In this document: in pieces, positions 12,001 to 22,361 of the stretch
Numbering within the stretch: position 1 is the first letter of the stretch
Layout of the letters: every line of letters starts with the position of its first letter
NCBI GenBank assembly: GCA_019973155.2
Contig: BPQB01000079.1
Location: forward strand, 88,690-152,689
Length of the DNA: 64,000 bases
Direction: 5' to 3'
Source of the DNA: Phanerochaete sordida
Taxonomy: Eukaryota; Basidiomycota; Agaricomycetes; Polyporales; Phanerochaetaceae
The notes under the pieces: model-generated
The model's input: only the letters and a program-made list of their open reading frames with translations
Told to the model about the DNA's origin: nothing
Database searches by the model: none
Program-made: the position numbers and the translations under genes

Positions 12001-14666
12001 AACGCCTCCGAGCGACCGGGATGCGCAGCAGGAAGGAGAGACAAACAGGATTGCCCGTGCTCTATGCTCTTGTGCAGATCCTCCTCGCGACCGGTGACAT
12101 TATAGCGGTCGTGAAGGGCGGTCGCAAGCCCCAGCAACAGTCCTATTCGCAGAGAAGAATCCGAGGAGCAGCATGTAAGAGCTTCCTCGAAATGGTTCAC
12201 TGACTGCTGAAGTTCTTCTTGGCTCCCAGTTTCCCGGGATCGTTGGCCCAGCAACGAAGCCAGGTTCCCTAGCGTTTCGGCACGTGCGGGATGACCAGGA
12301 GGATGAAATTCAACGGCTTGCCGCGAGTATTCGACAGGACTGTCCACAGTCGCTTTGCTAGTTTGTCTGGTAAACGTGGATCGTTCTGCCAGGACCCTCG
12401 CCAGACCGGACATGAGCTGGGGGCGAGCAGGAAATTGGGGCGGGCAGAGGGCGAGTGCGTCGCGGAAACATTGGGCAGACATGTCTAAGTCTTGCAGATC
12501 AGCGGAGAGGACAAATCGTGCATTATGGTACTCTGCGAGATGCCCCAACAGGCTCGGATGGAGAAGACTTGTTGGTGGGCAAAGTGAGATGGCGGTTAAG
12601 GTGAGTTCCTTGGACCGATTGAGGTCCTCTTGCTCTCCAGTTCGACCATAACGGACAGCCAGGGCATGAGAGAGACACATCAGCAAACCAGAGCGGGCGT
12701 TACAGCTGGAGGGACACGAAGCAACAGCTTCCTCCGCACGGCTGAGGGCTAAGTCCAGATCTTCCGCCCTTCCGCCCAGCACGAACCGGATTCCAGACAA
12801 GGGCGAAAGTCCGCCCAAGAGGGCACAGCGATGCAGATGTCGAGGCGGGCAAGAGTCTAGCGCGGCTTGTCCCAGCTCGGCGGCTCGCTGGAGCAAATCA
12901 CGTCGACCCGAATGACTGAAGGCGACGAGGGCGGCCGTCGTCAAGCATGTGACTAATAGGATGTGGTCGGTTGCGCCTGGTGCGCAGCAAGTCAAACCGT
13001 CCTGGCAATATTTAATCGCCATGCGAAGATCTGTCGTATCTCCTGCGTACACGAAACGGTTGCCGAATGAGGACGCTAGGCTGTTGAGGATCATCGCGCG
13101 GTGGCGATTACCCTGCCCGCAGGCCGCCAGAGCGTCGTTTGCTCGCGAAACACTCTCCTCCAAGGCTGCGCTGCTTCCGAGCCACATGGACCGGAAGAGG
13201 AGCGAAGTTGCTAGTCTCCCTAAAGCGATGGGGCGAAGCGTGGATCTGGGAGGCAGTAGTGCAACCGTGCTGCGGAGGGCTTCGATTCCGTCATCCAGGT
13301 CACCAGACTCAGCCTTGAAGATGAAACGTGTCCACTTCGCGACCGCGAGACTGATGATGGAGCGAGCATGGTCCGGATGACGGGAAGGGCGGAGGGAGAG
13401 AGCTTCTGTGCCGAGCAAGATGCTCGCGTCCAAGTCCTCCTCTCGACTGAAGTCGCGTGTGAATCGCTCTACCAGAGCAGGAACAAGGATGTTGAGTAGG
13501 TAGGGGCGAGAGGGCATCTCGGGTGAGCAGAGAGCGAGAGCTTCGCGAGCCAAGGCGATTGATTCTTCCAGGTCTTCCGGCTTTCCCGCATGTTCGTACC
13601 TCGCCAACAGCGCAGCGGCTACAGCGCTCAGCGCGAGAATGCGTTGCATGTCACTTGCGGCGCACAGGCGGATGTGTTCTCGTGCATGACCTATAGCCGC
13701 GTCGAGGTCGGCAATGTCCCCGCGCTGCTCGTATCGAATGAACAACGCTCGTGATAGAGCGTGCAGTGCCGACGGTCGACCTGAAGAGTCCGTGGAGCAG
13801 TACTCAAGCGATTCTTCGGCAAATACCATGGCTTGGTCGAGCTCATCGGACGCGCCTGTTTGCGCGAAGCTAACGAGCAACGTTGCAGTGAGGGTCCCGG
13901 TGAGCGGCAAGCGGTCGTGGTGTTCTGGGTCGAAGAGCGACAAGGCTTCGCGGCCTCTATCGACTGCGTCGTGCAGGTCTTCGCCTTCGCCAAGGTGCGA
14001 GAAGCGGGTACGCAGTACGTTGGACAGCAGGAGCACATATAGGTAACGGTCGGGATGACCGGGGGGATGGAAAAGAAGTGCCTTTTTGCTGACCGCGCCT
14101 GCCTCTTGTAAGTCAGTGGCTTGCCCTGTGAGTTCGAAGCGGTGAAGGAGAGACTCGGCTGATATGCGAAAGAGAGCCGGGAGGCGGTGATCTGTGGAGG
14201 GCAATGTAGAGATGGCTTCATGTGCTGCGGATATGGCGTCTTCCAGATCTTCCCGTTCACGTGTGCGAGACCAGCGAGAGATCAGGGCAGAAGAGAGCTG
14301 GATCAATTGCTCTGGTCGATCGACGCCGACAGTAACTCCATATGACAGGATTTGGCGGGCGGAAGCTATGTTGCGATCGTCGTCGGCAGGAGAAGATGAT
14401 TGAGAGATGAATCCACGCAAGACCTTGGACCCGTGCTGCTGTAGGACGAGTTGGTTTACGACGACAAAGTTGAAAGCCCTAGTCCACCACGCAGTCGCCC
14501 ATCGCAGAATCCCCATACTGCTTATGCAGTCAGCATCAACAGTCACGATAGCTGTTAAACGTGACGCACGTGGGTACGAGGGGAGTCTGCCTAAGTCCGC
14601 TCCGTCACGAGTGTTGCGGTAGCGTAGGGTTTGCGCTTCGTAGGCACGGTACTTGAAGGTTGGCAC
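9084..14666 (-). CDS. Giant TPR-repeat protein with C-terminal CHAT (caspase-like) protease domain
   Basis: 1860-codon uninterrupted frame. Residues about 100-1400 are some 25 degenerate tetratricopeptide-like units of about 50 residues with the pattern EDL..SI..G.EALALCPPGHP.R...L..LA..L..RF..TG. The C terminus is a CHAT domain (clan CD, related to caspases and separase), with the likely catalytic His1716 in WAHFACHGT and Cys1760 in LAVLSACHTA, followed by SVIGTMWQMQDDDGP. In other organisms TPR-CHAT proteins are regulated proteases in immunity and cell death; the substrate here is unknown. The gene is intronless over 5.6 kb although neighbouring genes have an intron every 50-200 bp. The start is uncertain: the first residues (MPTFKYRAYEAQ) look unconserved and a later Met such as MGILRWATAW could be used. 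Confidence 0.9.
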   Translation of the reverse strand: MPTFKYRAYEAQTLRYRNTRDGADLGRLPSYPRASRLTAIVTVDADCISSMGILRWATAWWTRAFNFVVVNQLVLQQHGSKVLRGFISQSSSPADDDRNIASARQILSYGVTVGVDRPEQLIQLSSALISRWSRTREREDLEDAISAAHEAISTLPSTDHRLPALFRISAESLLHRFELTGQATDLQEAGAVSKKALLFHPPGHPDRYLYVLLLSNVLRTRFSHLGEGEDLHDAVDRGREALSLFDPEHHDRLPLTGTLTATLLVSFAQTGASDELDQAMVFAEESLEYCSTDSSGRPSALHALSRALFIRYEQRGDIADLDAAIGHAREHIRLCAASDMQRILALSAVAAALLARYEHAGKPEDLEESIALAREALALCSPEMPSRPYLLNILVPALVERFTRDFSREEDLDASILLGTEALSLRPSRHPDHARSIISLAVAKWTRFIFKAESGDLDDGIEALRSTVALLPPRSTLRPIALGRLATSLLFRSMWLGSSAALEESVSRANDALAACGQGNRHRAMILNSLASSFGNRFVYAGDTTDLRMAIKYCQDGLTCCAPGATDHILLVTCLTTAALVAFSHSGRRDLLQRAAELGQAALDSCPPRHLHRCALLGGLSPLSGIRFVLGGRAEDLDLALSRAEEAVASCPSSCNARSGLLMCLSHALAVRYGRTGEQEDLNRSKELTLTAISLCPPTSLLHPSLLGHLAEYHNARFVLSADLQDLDMSAQCFRDALALCPPQFPARPQLMSGLARVLAERSTFTRQTSKATVDSPVEYSRQAVEFHPPGHPARAETLGNLASLLGQRSRETGSQEELQQSVNHFEEALTCCSSDSSLRIGLLLGLATALHDRYNVTGREEDLHKSIEHGQSCLSLLPAAHPGRSEALGTLATSLASRYHLHGKPEDMELSISCFQEAISLYSGTSGPSSAISHLTSDLASSLGERAFTTGSREDLNKSISFGYEALALCPPGHAGRIFILGSLAQSIMSRFMINGHTDDLNEALSLFQKTLELAPDAAESPIRMSCILALAGGLSARFHWTGNLDDISDGIKYGYEALSLCPKDHPGRLGNLATLASSLGERFIQMGQLQDSTRGIEFLHEALALCPHGSPMRGSLLTSMTAALCFRLKQTRDPEDLKACMEYGEDALLSCPLEHAARPYNVYNFAWCYQLKYAQTKDPEDLNKAIGYFRQTLAARPDQSPIHLALNNDLIDALLLRYDARGEEQDLDESVDLARNMLSSYPPEQGHPERLRVLHDLALSLCKRYDKSGDSKDILEAIRSAKERCNRFSILPRTLLTCFTLLSSSALSEPVLNRLQQLRSAMLWAQLAHSNGHPSTLDGYRACFELSERNLAIAPTLDMQHEVTRVQGSIPLDAAAFAINQGDLRLAVEMLEQGRALLWSQVRRLRTPLDELAEDAELAHLRTGFLEKSRALEAIGTSANPFSSAPTSEAGVSDPYGTMLETKRRLSAELDHVVEKIRERYPEFLRLPPYEKLRVVSAEGPVIIVNHSKYRSDALILGPGDALSCVELSSDFYERAVEMVNELAEARKTLRKNAKKYDRALRRTLQELGELLVAPVLAKLQVLGVEEGSRIWWCPTSVVSALPLHAAGPLDMLQVKSSKAKVHLQDLYVPSYTPTLAALIAARATRSQDSSESRSLLGVALLDKSLKEVSAEVDVLRAHFPEKDGLSLAMGGDCNRDVVMTGLAERPWAHFACHGTLEAGAPFNSAFILSATERLTLLDVIGIKGGLQNAELAVLSACHTAEQTQDSATEEVLHLAAAMQFSGFSSVIGTMWQMQDDDGPTFANLFYGAIFADGGALPRPNEVGFKRAARAYCSAIKEMRRSKTVNLERWVNFVHIGA

Positions 14667-16766
14667 TGGCAGGTTGCTCGGCGAAGGTCACTGCTATGCA
14701 AACGTGCTATTGAGCCTGGAAGCAGGATTTGTCAGTATGTGCGAAAGCGAAGGGCGGTCCAAAGCGAAGAGGTCATTGACCTACACTGCGTTTTGGAGAT
14801 GGACGAGAGAGCGAGGAGCATTTGCATGTTTTCTTGGCAGGCTAAACTGCGTGGGAGATGGCGGAGGACCCTTTCCAAACTTCTTTGCATGAGACGCGCG
14901 CGCGACGCCGCTTGGACACATCTAGAGAAGCTGATCATGTCCTTCCCGCTGTTACCGTGTAAGGCGGTTCCCAAGACAGGCACAGAACGAACCTAAATCT
15001 CCAAAGAGCTAAATGCACGACAGGGAACTTGCAGGCTCTCGGGATTTCTGTTGTACTGTATGGCAGCAGGCCGCTGTTTGCATCGAACGGATGAAGTTGG
15101 AGAACTCACTGGATCTATGCACTCTCTCCGCCTGGGGAAGCAGACAGGAAGTGGAACGCGTCGTGATCCGCGTCAAATTGCGGGAGCACAAGCTGCACAG
15201 GAATCGCCGCGAGTCGATGCCAAGGTTCGGCCAGACCTGAGGCTTTGGTGCGGCGTACCTGCAATGGAAGCTTAACAACGAGATGGCTGGGGTCTGGAAC
15301 CTGTGTGATTCACGATCTCATGACTTCTCAAACGGACAGAGAGGTGGCGCCAGCATTAGAATCTGCGCACGATTAACGCAGATTTTGATTTTGGGACCCC
15401 ATCTTCAGCTACAAAGCTCACGGAGCATTCGAAGTTCGGTTCGTTCTATGCGGCCGCCTGGTGCACAGAGACCTGCCCATCTTTCGCTGCTTGATCAACG
15501 ACACCGACATGACAGCCCTGACAGCGTCGCCAGAAAGTAGCAAGTTGTGGGAGCGAATACCTAACAATGCGGCCGTAATTAGCACGGCGATACGTCGAAA
15601 AGGAAGGATTGACATACCATATGGTCGTTAATGTGTCTTCGGCGGGAGGCTCGGTGCGAGATTGATGACGAGAAGCTATGGTGCACAGGACGATCGACTT
15701 CGACGTCGGGCGACAGAGCCTGGGCGAATAGGTGGGGCGAAAACGCGACAAATCAACGAGATCTGAGGCGCGACGTCGCGCGCAACAGTTCCTACGAAGT
15801 GGTATCAAGCAGGAATGGTAGTTTCAGAAAGCGCTACGCACCAGGCCGAAGGACAGAGTCGATGATTATCAACGTGATGGCTGAGAAAAGCGCATGCTAG
15901 TTCCTCGCTCGCGCGAGTACTAATCCTGAGGACCACGGAAAGGTCTGCGTCAGGACAGCCGCGGACAAGTGATTTGGCGCCACGGCCGTCCCTCCCTCAG
16001 GATGGTGCCAGCTGCCCGCGAACGCTTCTGTCAAAGCAGATGTCAGCCCCGACTCGCGAGTGATCAAAGTATGAGGGTACTCACGATGTTCACGCGGTGA
16101 CACCGCCGACCGGGCGAGGGGGGCCAGGCCCTCCCCCGGTCCTTGTTGTCGCGCCTCTGGAGCTAGAAAATCTCGGTGGGAAAGTAGAGTGAGCGTAGGC
16201 CGATAAAGAAGAGAAGGCTCGAAAACCCAGGTCGGCCAACCCAGCGGCACCCGATGAAGGCCTCCCCAAGGCACACCTCGATGTCCACGTCGGTCTTCAG
16301 CAGTGAGGGTCGTGGCGTGCTAGCTGCGGGGGCAAGGGGAGCAAAAAGGTCAACGAGCAGGGCAGCCTCTAGAGATCCCGAAGTATTATGCCCGAAGGCT
16401 TAGATATTATAATGTGTCCGAGTCCAAGGCAGACACGAGTCCTGTTTTTCATTTTTCTCTTTTAAAATGTTTTTGTGCGCTTCATATTTTCCGAAGAAAG
16501 TTCCATCCAAGGGCAGAAGGACACCGACCTCGGGAACGCTCTCCTTGAGAGAGGCCCGGAGGGCGGGACATACGCCAGCGACTCGCGGATACCAGCCAGA
16601 CACGGAGGCGCGAATTCCATGTCAGCGGCCCTACGAGAATTACGCATCGGTGTCAGCCTTCTGGGGCCAAGCCCCACCTGCGGCGTCCTCGGAGCCTTGA
16701 GCTCCTCAACCCAGGCCTCGCCCATCCGAAGCGATCCAGAAAGCGAAGCGAAAAGGAAGCGGACGC
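14667..16766. other. Gene-free stretch upstream of the CHAT gene
   Basis: About 2.1 kb in which I find no supported gene. ORFs up to 125 codons on both strands show no motif or splice pattern. The part adjoining 14666 is presumably the CHAT promoter. There is a short AT-rich segment near 16395-16480. Confidence 0.45.
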
Positions 16767-17174
16767 TCAGAAGAGGTCCGCACGCACCGCCGCAATATGC
16801 GCCCTCGCCTCCAACATCTCAAACCCTTCACGACGGTACTTGATCTCGGGACGGGCGGCGGCGATCGCGAGGGGAACGAGTTTGAGCGGGTAGCTGGGCG
16901 TCGGGAAGTCGACCTCGGGCGCGGGGGTCGGGTCGGGAATCATGCGAACGGAGTGGTAGACAATGTCGGGGTTGCGTCGCGCTTCAGACAGGGAGATGAG
17001 GCCGGAGAATGTCGTATAGCAGGCGGGGTTGCGAGAGTTGGTGGACGTGCTGATGCGGTCGGCGGCCTCGATGGTGACGGCGGAGGTGGCCGCAAGGGAA
17101 GAGGCGGAAGTGGAGGGGGAGATGGTGTCCTTCGACCCGCGAAGAACGTTACGGATGGCAGCAAAGCGAGGCAT
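16767..17174 (-). CDS. Small hypothetical protein (135 aa)
   Basis: Single-exon frame, M17174 to stop 16767, not recognised. Seen: a basic N terminus (MPRFAAIRNVLRGSKD), a Ser/Thr/Ala-rich stretch, then a more ordered C-terminal half with ACYTTFSGLISLSEARRNPD, VYHSVRMIPDPTPAPEVDFP, YPLKLVPLAIAAARPEIKYR and AHIAAVRADLF. The basic Arg-containing start followed by Ser/Ala could act as a mitochondrial presequence, but this is inference. An in-frame upstream ATG at 17363 would add 63 residues of low-complexity sequence and is less likely. It lies next to the CHAT gene on the same strand, about 2.1 kb upstream; no functional link is shown. Confidence 0.5.
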   Translation of the reverse strand: MPRFAAIRNVLRGSKDTISPSTSASSLAATSAVTIEAADRISTSTNSRNPACYTTFSGLISLSEARRNPDIVYHSVRMIPDPTPAPEVDFPTPSYPLKLVPLAIAAARPEIKYRREGFEMLEARAHIAAVRADLF

Positions 17175-17951
17175 TATGTATGAGAATACGGGTGGGGTGA
17201 TGTAAGGTAGGGAGTGCGGTGGTAGTGGTAAGAGCGCAAGGTATAGTGGGGAAACGAGAATGCCTGGCGGCATCCTATATACACTCGAGGTGGCTGACTT
17301 GGATCGTGGCTGTAGCGTCAGCCTCGCGGGAGAAGGTGAAGTTAGGGCCGAGATCTGGTCCATAGAGATTAAAATACGTACCTCCTATTCTGAGAAGGAG
17401 CCTGGTTGCGGCTGACGCATTGCAATAAGGTAGTCTATCGGCCCTTCGCGCTCCTATGTCATGCTCATGCTTGGAGTGGGCTCCTTAGAAACTTAAGCTG
17501 GCCATTCAGTAGGCTCGATCGTATTTCTGAGCTGATTGAACGTACAGGGATCCGTGGCGTCGAGCATTATTAGGATGCTCAAAACTCAGAGGTTAACGAG
17601 TCCTCCAGTCTTGAACTTCCTGTCAGGTAAATTGCACTGCTAGTAGAAATAGCCTGACCTCGCGAATGCACGTCAGAATTGGAATAAAAAAACGTGCATA
17701 CGTGCTCACCATCGCAGGTTTAATGAGGGCAGAGAATGCCAAGGCCCTGAGAAACGCGCTGATCGCCATGTAGAAAGTCGCACGACAGCGAGACATGTAA
17801 CCTTTGTTCTGCTTTGACGGGTACGCAGGTGACGACCACTCCGAATTTCCATTTCCTGATCCAATTATACGATTGAACCTTCTGATACAAAACTCACAGA
17901 CTATGTGAACGCAGATCTGGACGTATGCCCGAGCAACCCTCTGGTCGAGGC
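17175..17951. other. Intergenic region
   Basis: No gene recognised. It contains the promoter side of the 135-aa protein and the 3' flank of the P450 ending at 17952, both minus strand. Confidence 0.45.
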
Positions 17952-20397
17952 TCACATGTCCTCGACTACTGAATCCTTGATCAACGCTACGGCGTTTGGA
18001 TGACGCGGCTTGAAGGCTGCCTGGTAAGGCAGCGGATAGCTGGCAATGCGTTCTGCTCAGCACATCACCACTTCTCCGACGAAGCGACCACATACCAGAC
18101 CGTCCCCGACGTATATTCCAAGCTGGGCTCGACGACAGCGCCAGAAGCGTCGACAGCTTCCTCGATGTTGAACACAGCGACGAGGCTCGCGACGACAATC
18201 CAGATCGAGTCGAGTGCGAAGTAGCGGCCGGGGCACATCCGTCGGCCGTACCCAAAGCAGGCCTCGCTCGGATCGGGCGCGGAGGCGTCGAGCTTGCCGT
18301 CCGGGGTCAGGTAGCGCTCTGGTACAAAGGCGTCGGGGTTAGGGTACCGTGTCTCGTCGTGGAGGATGGCCCTGGAGCACGTGTTAAAAGACAACCACTC
18401 GAGGGCTTTAATCGCGCACCATGAGTTGCCGATGACCAGCGAGCCTGCAGGGAGGTGATACCCTTCGTATTCGTCGTCGACCATAAGACGGTGCGGTGCC
18501 GCTAGCGACTATGTGTTAGGTACCTCCAGAGTGGGTCGGGACGCCTACCAAGTGGAGCAACCATGATCCAGCTACGAGGTGAAGTGAGTCAAGAATATAT
18601 GGTACCACACGTGCAACATACCGTAGTGCTTCCTTCACGACAGCTGTTATGTACGGAAGGGAATCGCGGTCTCCAAAATCGGGGAGACGCTCGTGTCCAA
18701 CGACGCGGTCCAGCTCTTGCTGTGCCTTTCTCTGCACGTCCGGAAACTTGAGCATGGCTAGGATGAATGTGTTCAAAGAGGAGTAGGTCTAGTAGCGCAG
18801 TTGTCAAGGTGGCGACTGGTCGTACGATACTCAAGACTGGACTGACCGTATCGGCTCCCCCTAACAGAAGTCGTCAGCACGAGACTTTGAAGTAGCTCAT
18901 GTTCCAGTATAGATGGAGACCCACCTGTGTATGCGGTCCCAAATGCCTCGCGAATGATAGTCTCCGTCTCAGGCCGCTTCTCACTATCATCGAGCTCTCG
19001 TAGGAGTGAGGCTACGATTGAGGTGTTCATCTCCCCTGCCGCCTAAACTACCTGTAAGCCCGATGCGGAGTGCAAGCGCAATGTAGTACTTACTATGTCT
19101 TTCTTGACATACGTGTACGGTCCGTCGAACATCGCTGAAACAGTATCGTACCACTCAGCAGCCTCGCGCTTGAAGTGCATACCAGGAAGCCAGGCAGGCA
19201 AGTGGCGCACTGGAATAAAGTTAGCGCATACACACAGATATGTAGTGCAGACTCACAAAACGGTACGAAGTTTACTGTCGGAGCATGAGTCGATGTGCGG
19301 CTTATGGTGCTAGGGCACGTACCTGCATATGCGCCGACATTCACAATCTTCGCCAAGGACTGTAGCGCCTTCTCCGCAGTTTTGACGTAGGGGTCATTGT
19401 CCGGGCGCACCTCGATGCCAAACGTGATACCAAGTATGGATGATCCTGCGTGACTAGACACCAGTCAGCGGTTAGTACGACTCCCCAAACATATAAAGAC
19501 TGACTATCGTATGTGCTTCATAAAATCTTCTGGTGTAGTGAGGAAGTTGAGCAACAGGTGCTGTGTCGTTTTCAGCAGCTTCGGACGATGCTTCGGCATG
19601 GCACTGGTGTTGTAGTTCTGCTGAAAGATGCGTGCGCGAGCCTTCCATTGGTCTCCGTATTTGGCAAACACAAAATTGCGCTGCCATCCTACGCTACGCG
19701 CCATCAGTAAAGCGGACGCGAGCTAGGTCACAGTGTCCGGCTCACAGATTGGCCATGACAGATTCTCCTCTGGACGATTCACCGTGATGAGCGACAGGTT
19801 GTCTGTGATGGAGAGGCGCACCTGTCGGAGTAAATGGAGGACCGCTTGACGAGTAGGTCGTTCACAGCCTTCTCTGAGTTGAGGACGACGACATGGGTGT
19901 TGAAAAAACGCAGATGGATAATATCCGATCCTGGAAGCAGACGTTGAGAATATGTCGATATTGTGCCGAGCTCGAGGACACACCGTAGGTACGACTCCAC
20001 TGATTATATGCAAGCCATTCGCGAGCTTTGGGTACGTCAAGAACGTTTCCCACGATCGGAAGACCCCTACAGTGACGACGGAAAATACCGCACAGCACTA
20101 AGCGCCTGCGCATTCCGACTGCCCTCTCGTTCTGAATAGCTAACCCATGTATCTTGCCAAATTTTTTGCAGGATGATGAGAGTAATATTTATGTTATACT
20201 GTCGAGTCCTCGTGAGTATAGAGGGGGTACAACGAGCAGGAGCGCAGGGGTGTGGAAATCCCTCGGCGCCTTTTTGGTGCGTTATTTTCCGTCGTCACTG
20301 TAGGTCCAGGCGGTAGCCTTCGTTTCTCCCGCAGGACGAGGAGGAGGATACCGATGAATAAGGCGGAGAGAGCAGAAAGGTAGAGGGTGAACTCCAT
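17952..20397 (-). CDS. Cytochrome P450 monooxygenase, first exon split by a transposon-like insertion
   Basis: ER-membrane haem monooxygenase of the broad OrdA-like basidiomycete group; substrate unknown. Pieces on the minus strand: 20301-20397, [element 20070-20300], 19984-20067, 19822-19930, 19746-19769, 19505-19693, 19323-19453, 19257-19274, 19094-19209, 18925-19042, 18847-18860, 18622-18788, 18549-18571, 18420-18501, 18096-18371, 17952-18039. Seen: N-terminal membrane anchor, LPPGP, I-helix TGGADTTYS, K-helix EALRW, PERY, haem loop [11 protein letters not shown], and tail [19 protein letters not shown]. Removing the element and one TA gives exactly 512 codons and the hinge [12 protein letters not shown], as in the intact paralog at 33020. 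With the element present the frame runs to a stop inside it. A splice using the outer GT and AG of the element would shift frame. An internal GT at 20230 would restore frame. Probably impaired unless spliced that way. Confidence 0.85.
20070..20300. mobile_element. 231-bp miniature inverted-repeat element (MITE) with TA target duplication
   Basis: Terminal inverted repeats of about 24 bp with one mismatch begin CAGTGACGACGGAAAATA at 20070 and, reversed, at 20300. The element is flanked by TA at 20068-20069 and 20301-20302. TA duplication and CAGTG...CACTG ends fit a non-autonomous Tc1/mariner-superfamily element. It has no coding capacity. It sits inside the first coding exon of the P450, between the codons for PPGP and GLPIVG. 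No second copy was noticed in the window. Confidence 0.88.
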
Positions 20398-21402
20398 GCT
20401 TGGCTGGTGACCTCGAGTCGTGTGCCTACCGGCATTATAAGGGGCTCGGGCACGCCACCATTATGACAGCGTCCGACCTGGAGAATGGCCGGCACCACGG
20501 CCAGAACACTGCGACTCAATTCATGTCAGTTTGAAACCGTCACTTCAGCCACAGACGTGGTTAGATGTGCGATGACATGGTAAGATGGCAGGGATTCTCT
20601 TGGGGCCGTCCGCGCGAGTTTATGCGCCACCTTTGCAGGTCAATTTTCACATTGACTGCAAGCGCATGATGGTCCCGGATATGTTGCGTCATTACCGGTG
20701 ACATATTCTCAGTGAGAAGGCTGGAGAACGGTATGCTGTAGCAATATCCTCTTTGCGAACCCAGAGACTTCGCGAACACGGTTCGGAATCGGAAGTCATG
20801 TGGGCGACAGTCTGGTAAAGCAGCAAGGGCCACCGTGAGCAGGTGCCTGAATGAAGACGAGAGAAACTTCACGAAACATAACGCCACCTTTGTAAGAAGC
20901 CTCGGAAGGCGTGCCGGAGTGCTACCCGCGCCAGCATATCTGTGAGAGTCAGCGCCACGACTTCAACATGAGGGCAAGCTTGTCGGATGTTGTGCATGGA
21001 GCTGTCATCGACACAGAGCAATTGCTACCGGACGATGTCATCCTTTCGTCCAGCTGCTTTTCGAGGGCGGATTTGAGTTTGGCGGACTCGTGGTCACGCT
21101 CTATCTCGGCTCTCGCCAAACAACCGACTCAAAGCAAGTCGGTTTTATTACCTATTATTTTGTGAGCATCCTCATGAAACCTCAGCGAGATGTAATGCAC
21201 GAACCATTCGCAGACGAGCTACGGGCAAGATGGACGTCGGTGGTCAAGCTGAGGACGACAGCGCCCAGCCAATGGGAGCGAGCGAATTCGTCTCCCACGT
21301 GGCGGGGCTCAGGCAGAGGCCAACGCTCCCGGGCGATCCGTCCCTTCACGCTCGCCAGTCTCATCCCCTCCTCCGCCCGCCGCCCCGCCGCCTCCCCGCG
21401 CC
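20398..21402. other. Divergent promoter region between P450 and complex I gene
   Basis: About 1 kb between outward-facing starts at 20397 (minus) and 21403 (plus). Apart from the TATA-like box at 20431-20442 I see no gene or repeat. The 180 bp before 21403 are CT/CG-rich. Confidence 0.5.
20431..20442 (-). promoter_or_regulatory. TATA-like box of the split P450
   Basis: CCTTATAATGCC read on the minus strand, about 40 bp upstream of the ATG at 20397. A similar CTTATAA lies about 70 bp upstream of each of the three tandem P450 genes. Confidence 0.5.
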
Positions 21403-22361
21403 ATGCTCGCCGCACGACTCTCCAGGACTCTCAAGGCCGCACGGGGCGCACGGAGGATATCCACCACCCCCGCTCGTCGATCGGACGCGCTGTTCGTCGT
21501 ACGTCCCATCCCTGCCCACTCCCCGGCCGAGCCATGCTCACGCCGCCCTGCAGCACCGCGACACCACGTATAACAACCCCAAGGTACACGGAGCGGACCC
21601 CCGCAGCCCGCACGGAAGGTCTCACAGTGCTTGCAGATCGCGTTCGAGTTCTCGCCCGACAACCTGAAGCGCGCCGAGGAGATCATCGCGCGGTACCCGC
21701 CGCAGTACAAGAAGGCCGCCGTCATCCCGCTGCTCGACCTCGGCCAGCGGCAGAACAAGGGCTGGACGAGCATCAGCGTCATGAACTACGTCGCGAAGCT
21801 CCTCGGCATGCCGCCCATGCGCGTGTACGAGGTCGCGACCTTCTACACCATGTTCAACCGCGAGCCGATCGGCGAGCACTTTGTGCAGGTCTGCACGACC
21901 ACGCCGTGCATGCTCCGCGGCGCGTACGACATCCTCGACACCGTCTGCAAGGACCTCGGCGGCATCAAGCCTGGAGAGACGACCAAGGACGGCAAGTTCA
22001 CCGTTATTGAGGTTGAGTGCCAGGGCGCGTGCAGCAATGCGCCTATGCTTGTTGTCGGCGACGACTTCTATGTGCGTTTGCAATGCTCTCACACTTACCT
22101 AACTGCGCTGACACTACGTGCGGCAACTACAGGAGGACCTGACACCAGAGACAACGAAGAAGGTGCTCGATGCGTTCAAGAAGGGTGAGAAGCCAAAACC
22201 AGGGCCCCAGAGCGGCCGACACACCAGCGAAAACTCGGCAGGTCTGACTGCACTGACATCTGAGGTACGTCCTGCCCGCCGGCTGCCCAGCGATGCCATT
22301 ACTAAGCCGTCCGGCGTAGCCATACGGTCCGGGCGCATTCTGCACACCAGAGTTCAGCTAG
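21403..22361 (+). CDS. nuo-24: NADH:ubiquinone oxidoreductase 24-kDa subunit (NDUFV2/NuoE)
   Basis: [2Fe-2S] subunit of the N module of mitochondrial complex I. Exons 21403-21498, 21554-21583, 21637-22071, 22133-22264, 22320-22361; 244 aa with all phases closed. Seen: an Arg-rich mitochondrial presequence ([20 protein letters not shown]), then [34 protein letters not shown], and the four cluster cysteines in VCTTTPCML and [10 protein letters not shown]. The C terminus is [13 protein letters not shown]. The second exon has only 30 bp. Third codon positions are strongly C/G, as expected for a highly expressed gene. It faces the split P450 divergently. The identification is firm. Confidence 0.96.

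Noticed and set aside
9084..14666. CHAT gene as part of a CRISPR (type III-E-like) or bacterial defence operon
   Set aside because: No repeat-spacer array, no Cas-like gene and no operon; the neighbours are intron-containing eukaryotic genes.
21622..22092. 156-codon minus-strand ORF across the complex I gene
   Set aside because: Antisense shadow of a strongly GC3-biased exon encoding the 24-kDa subunit.
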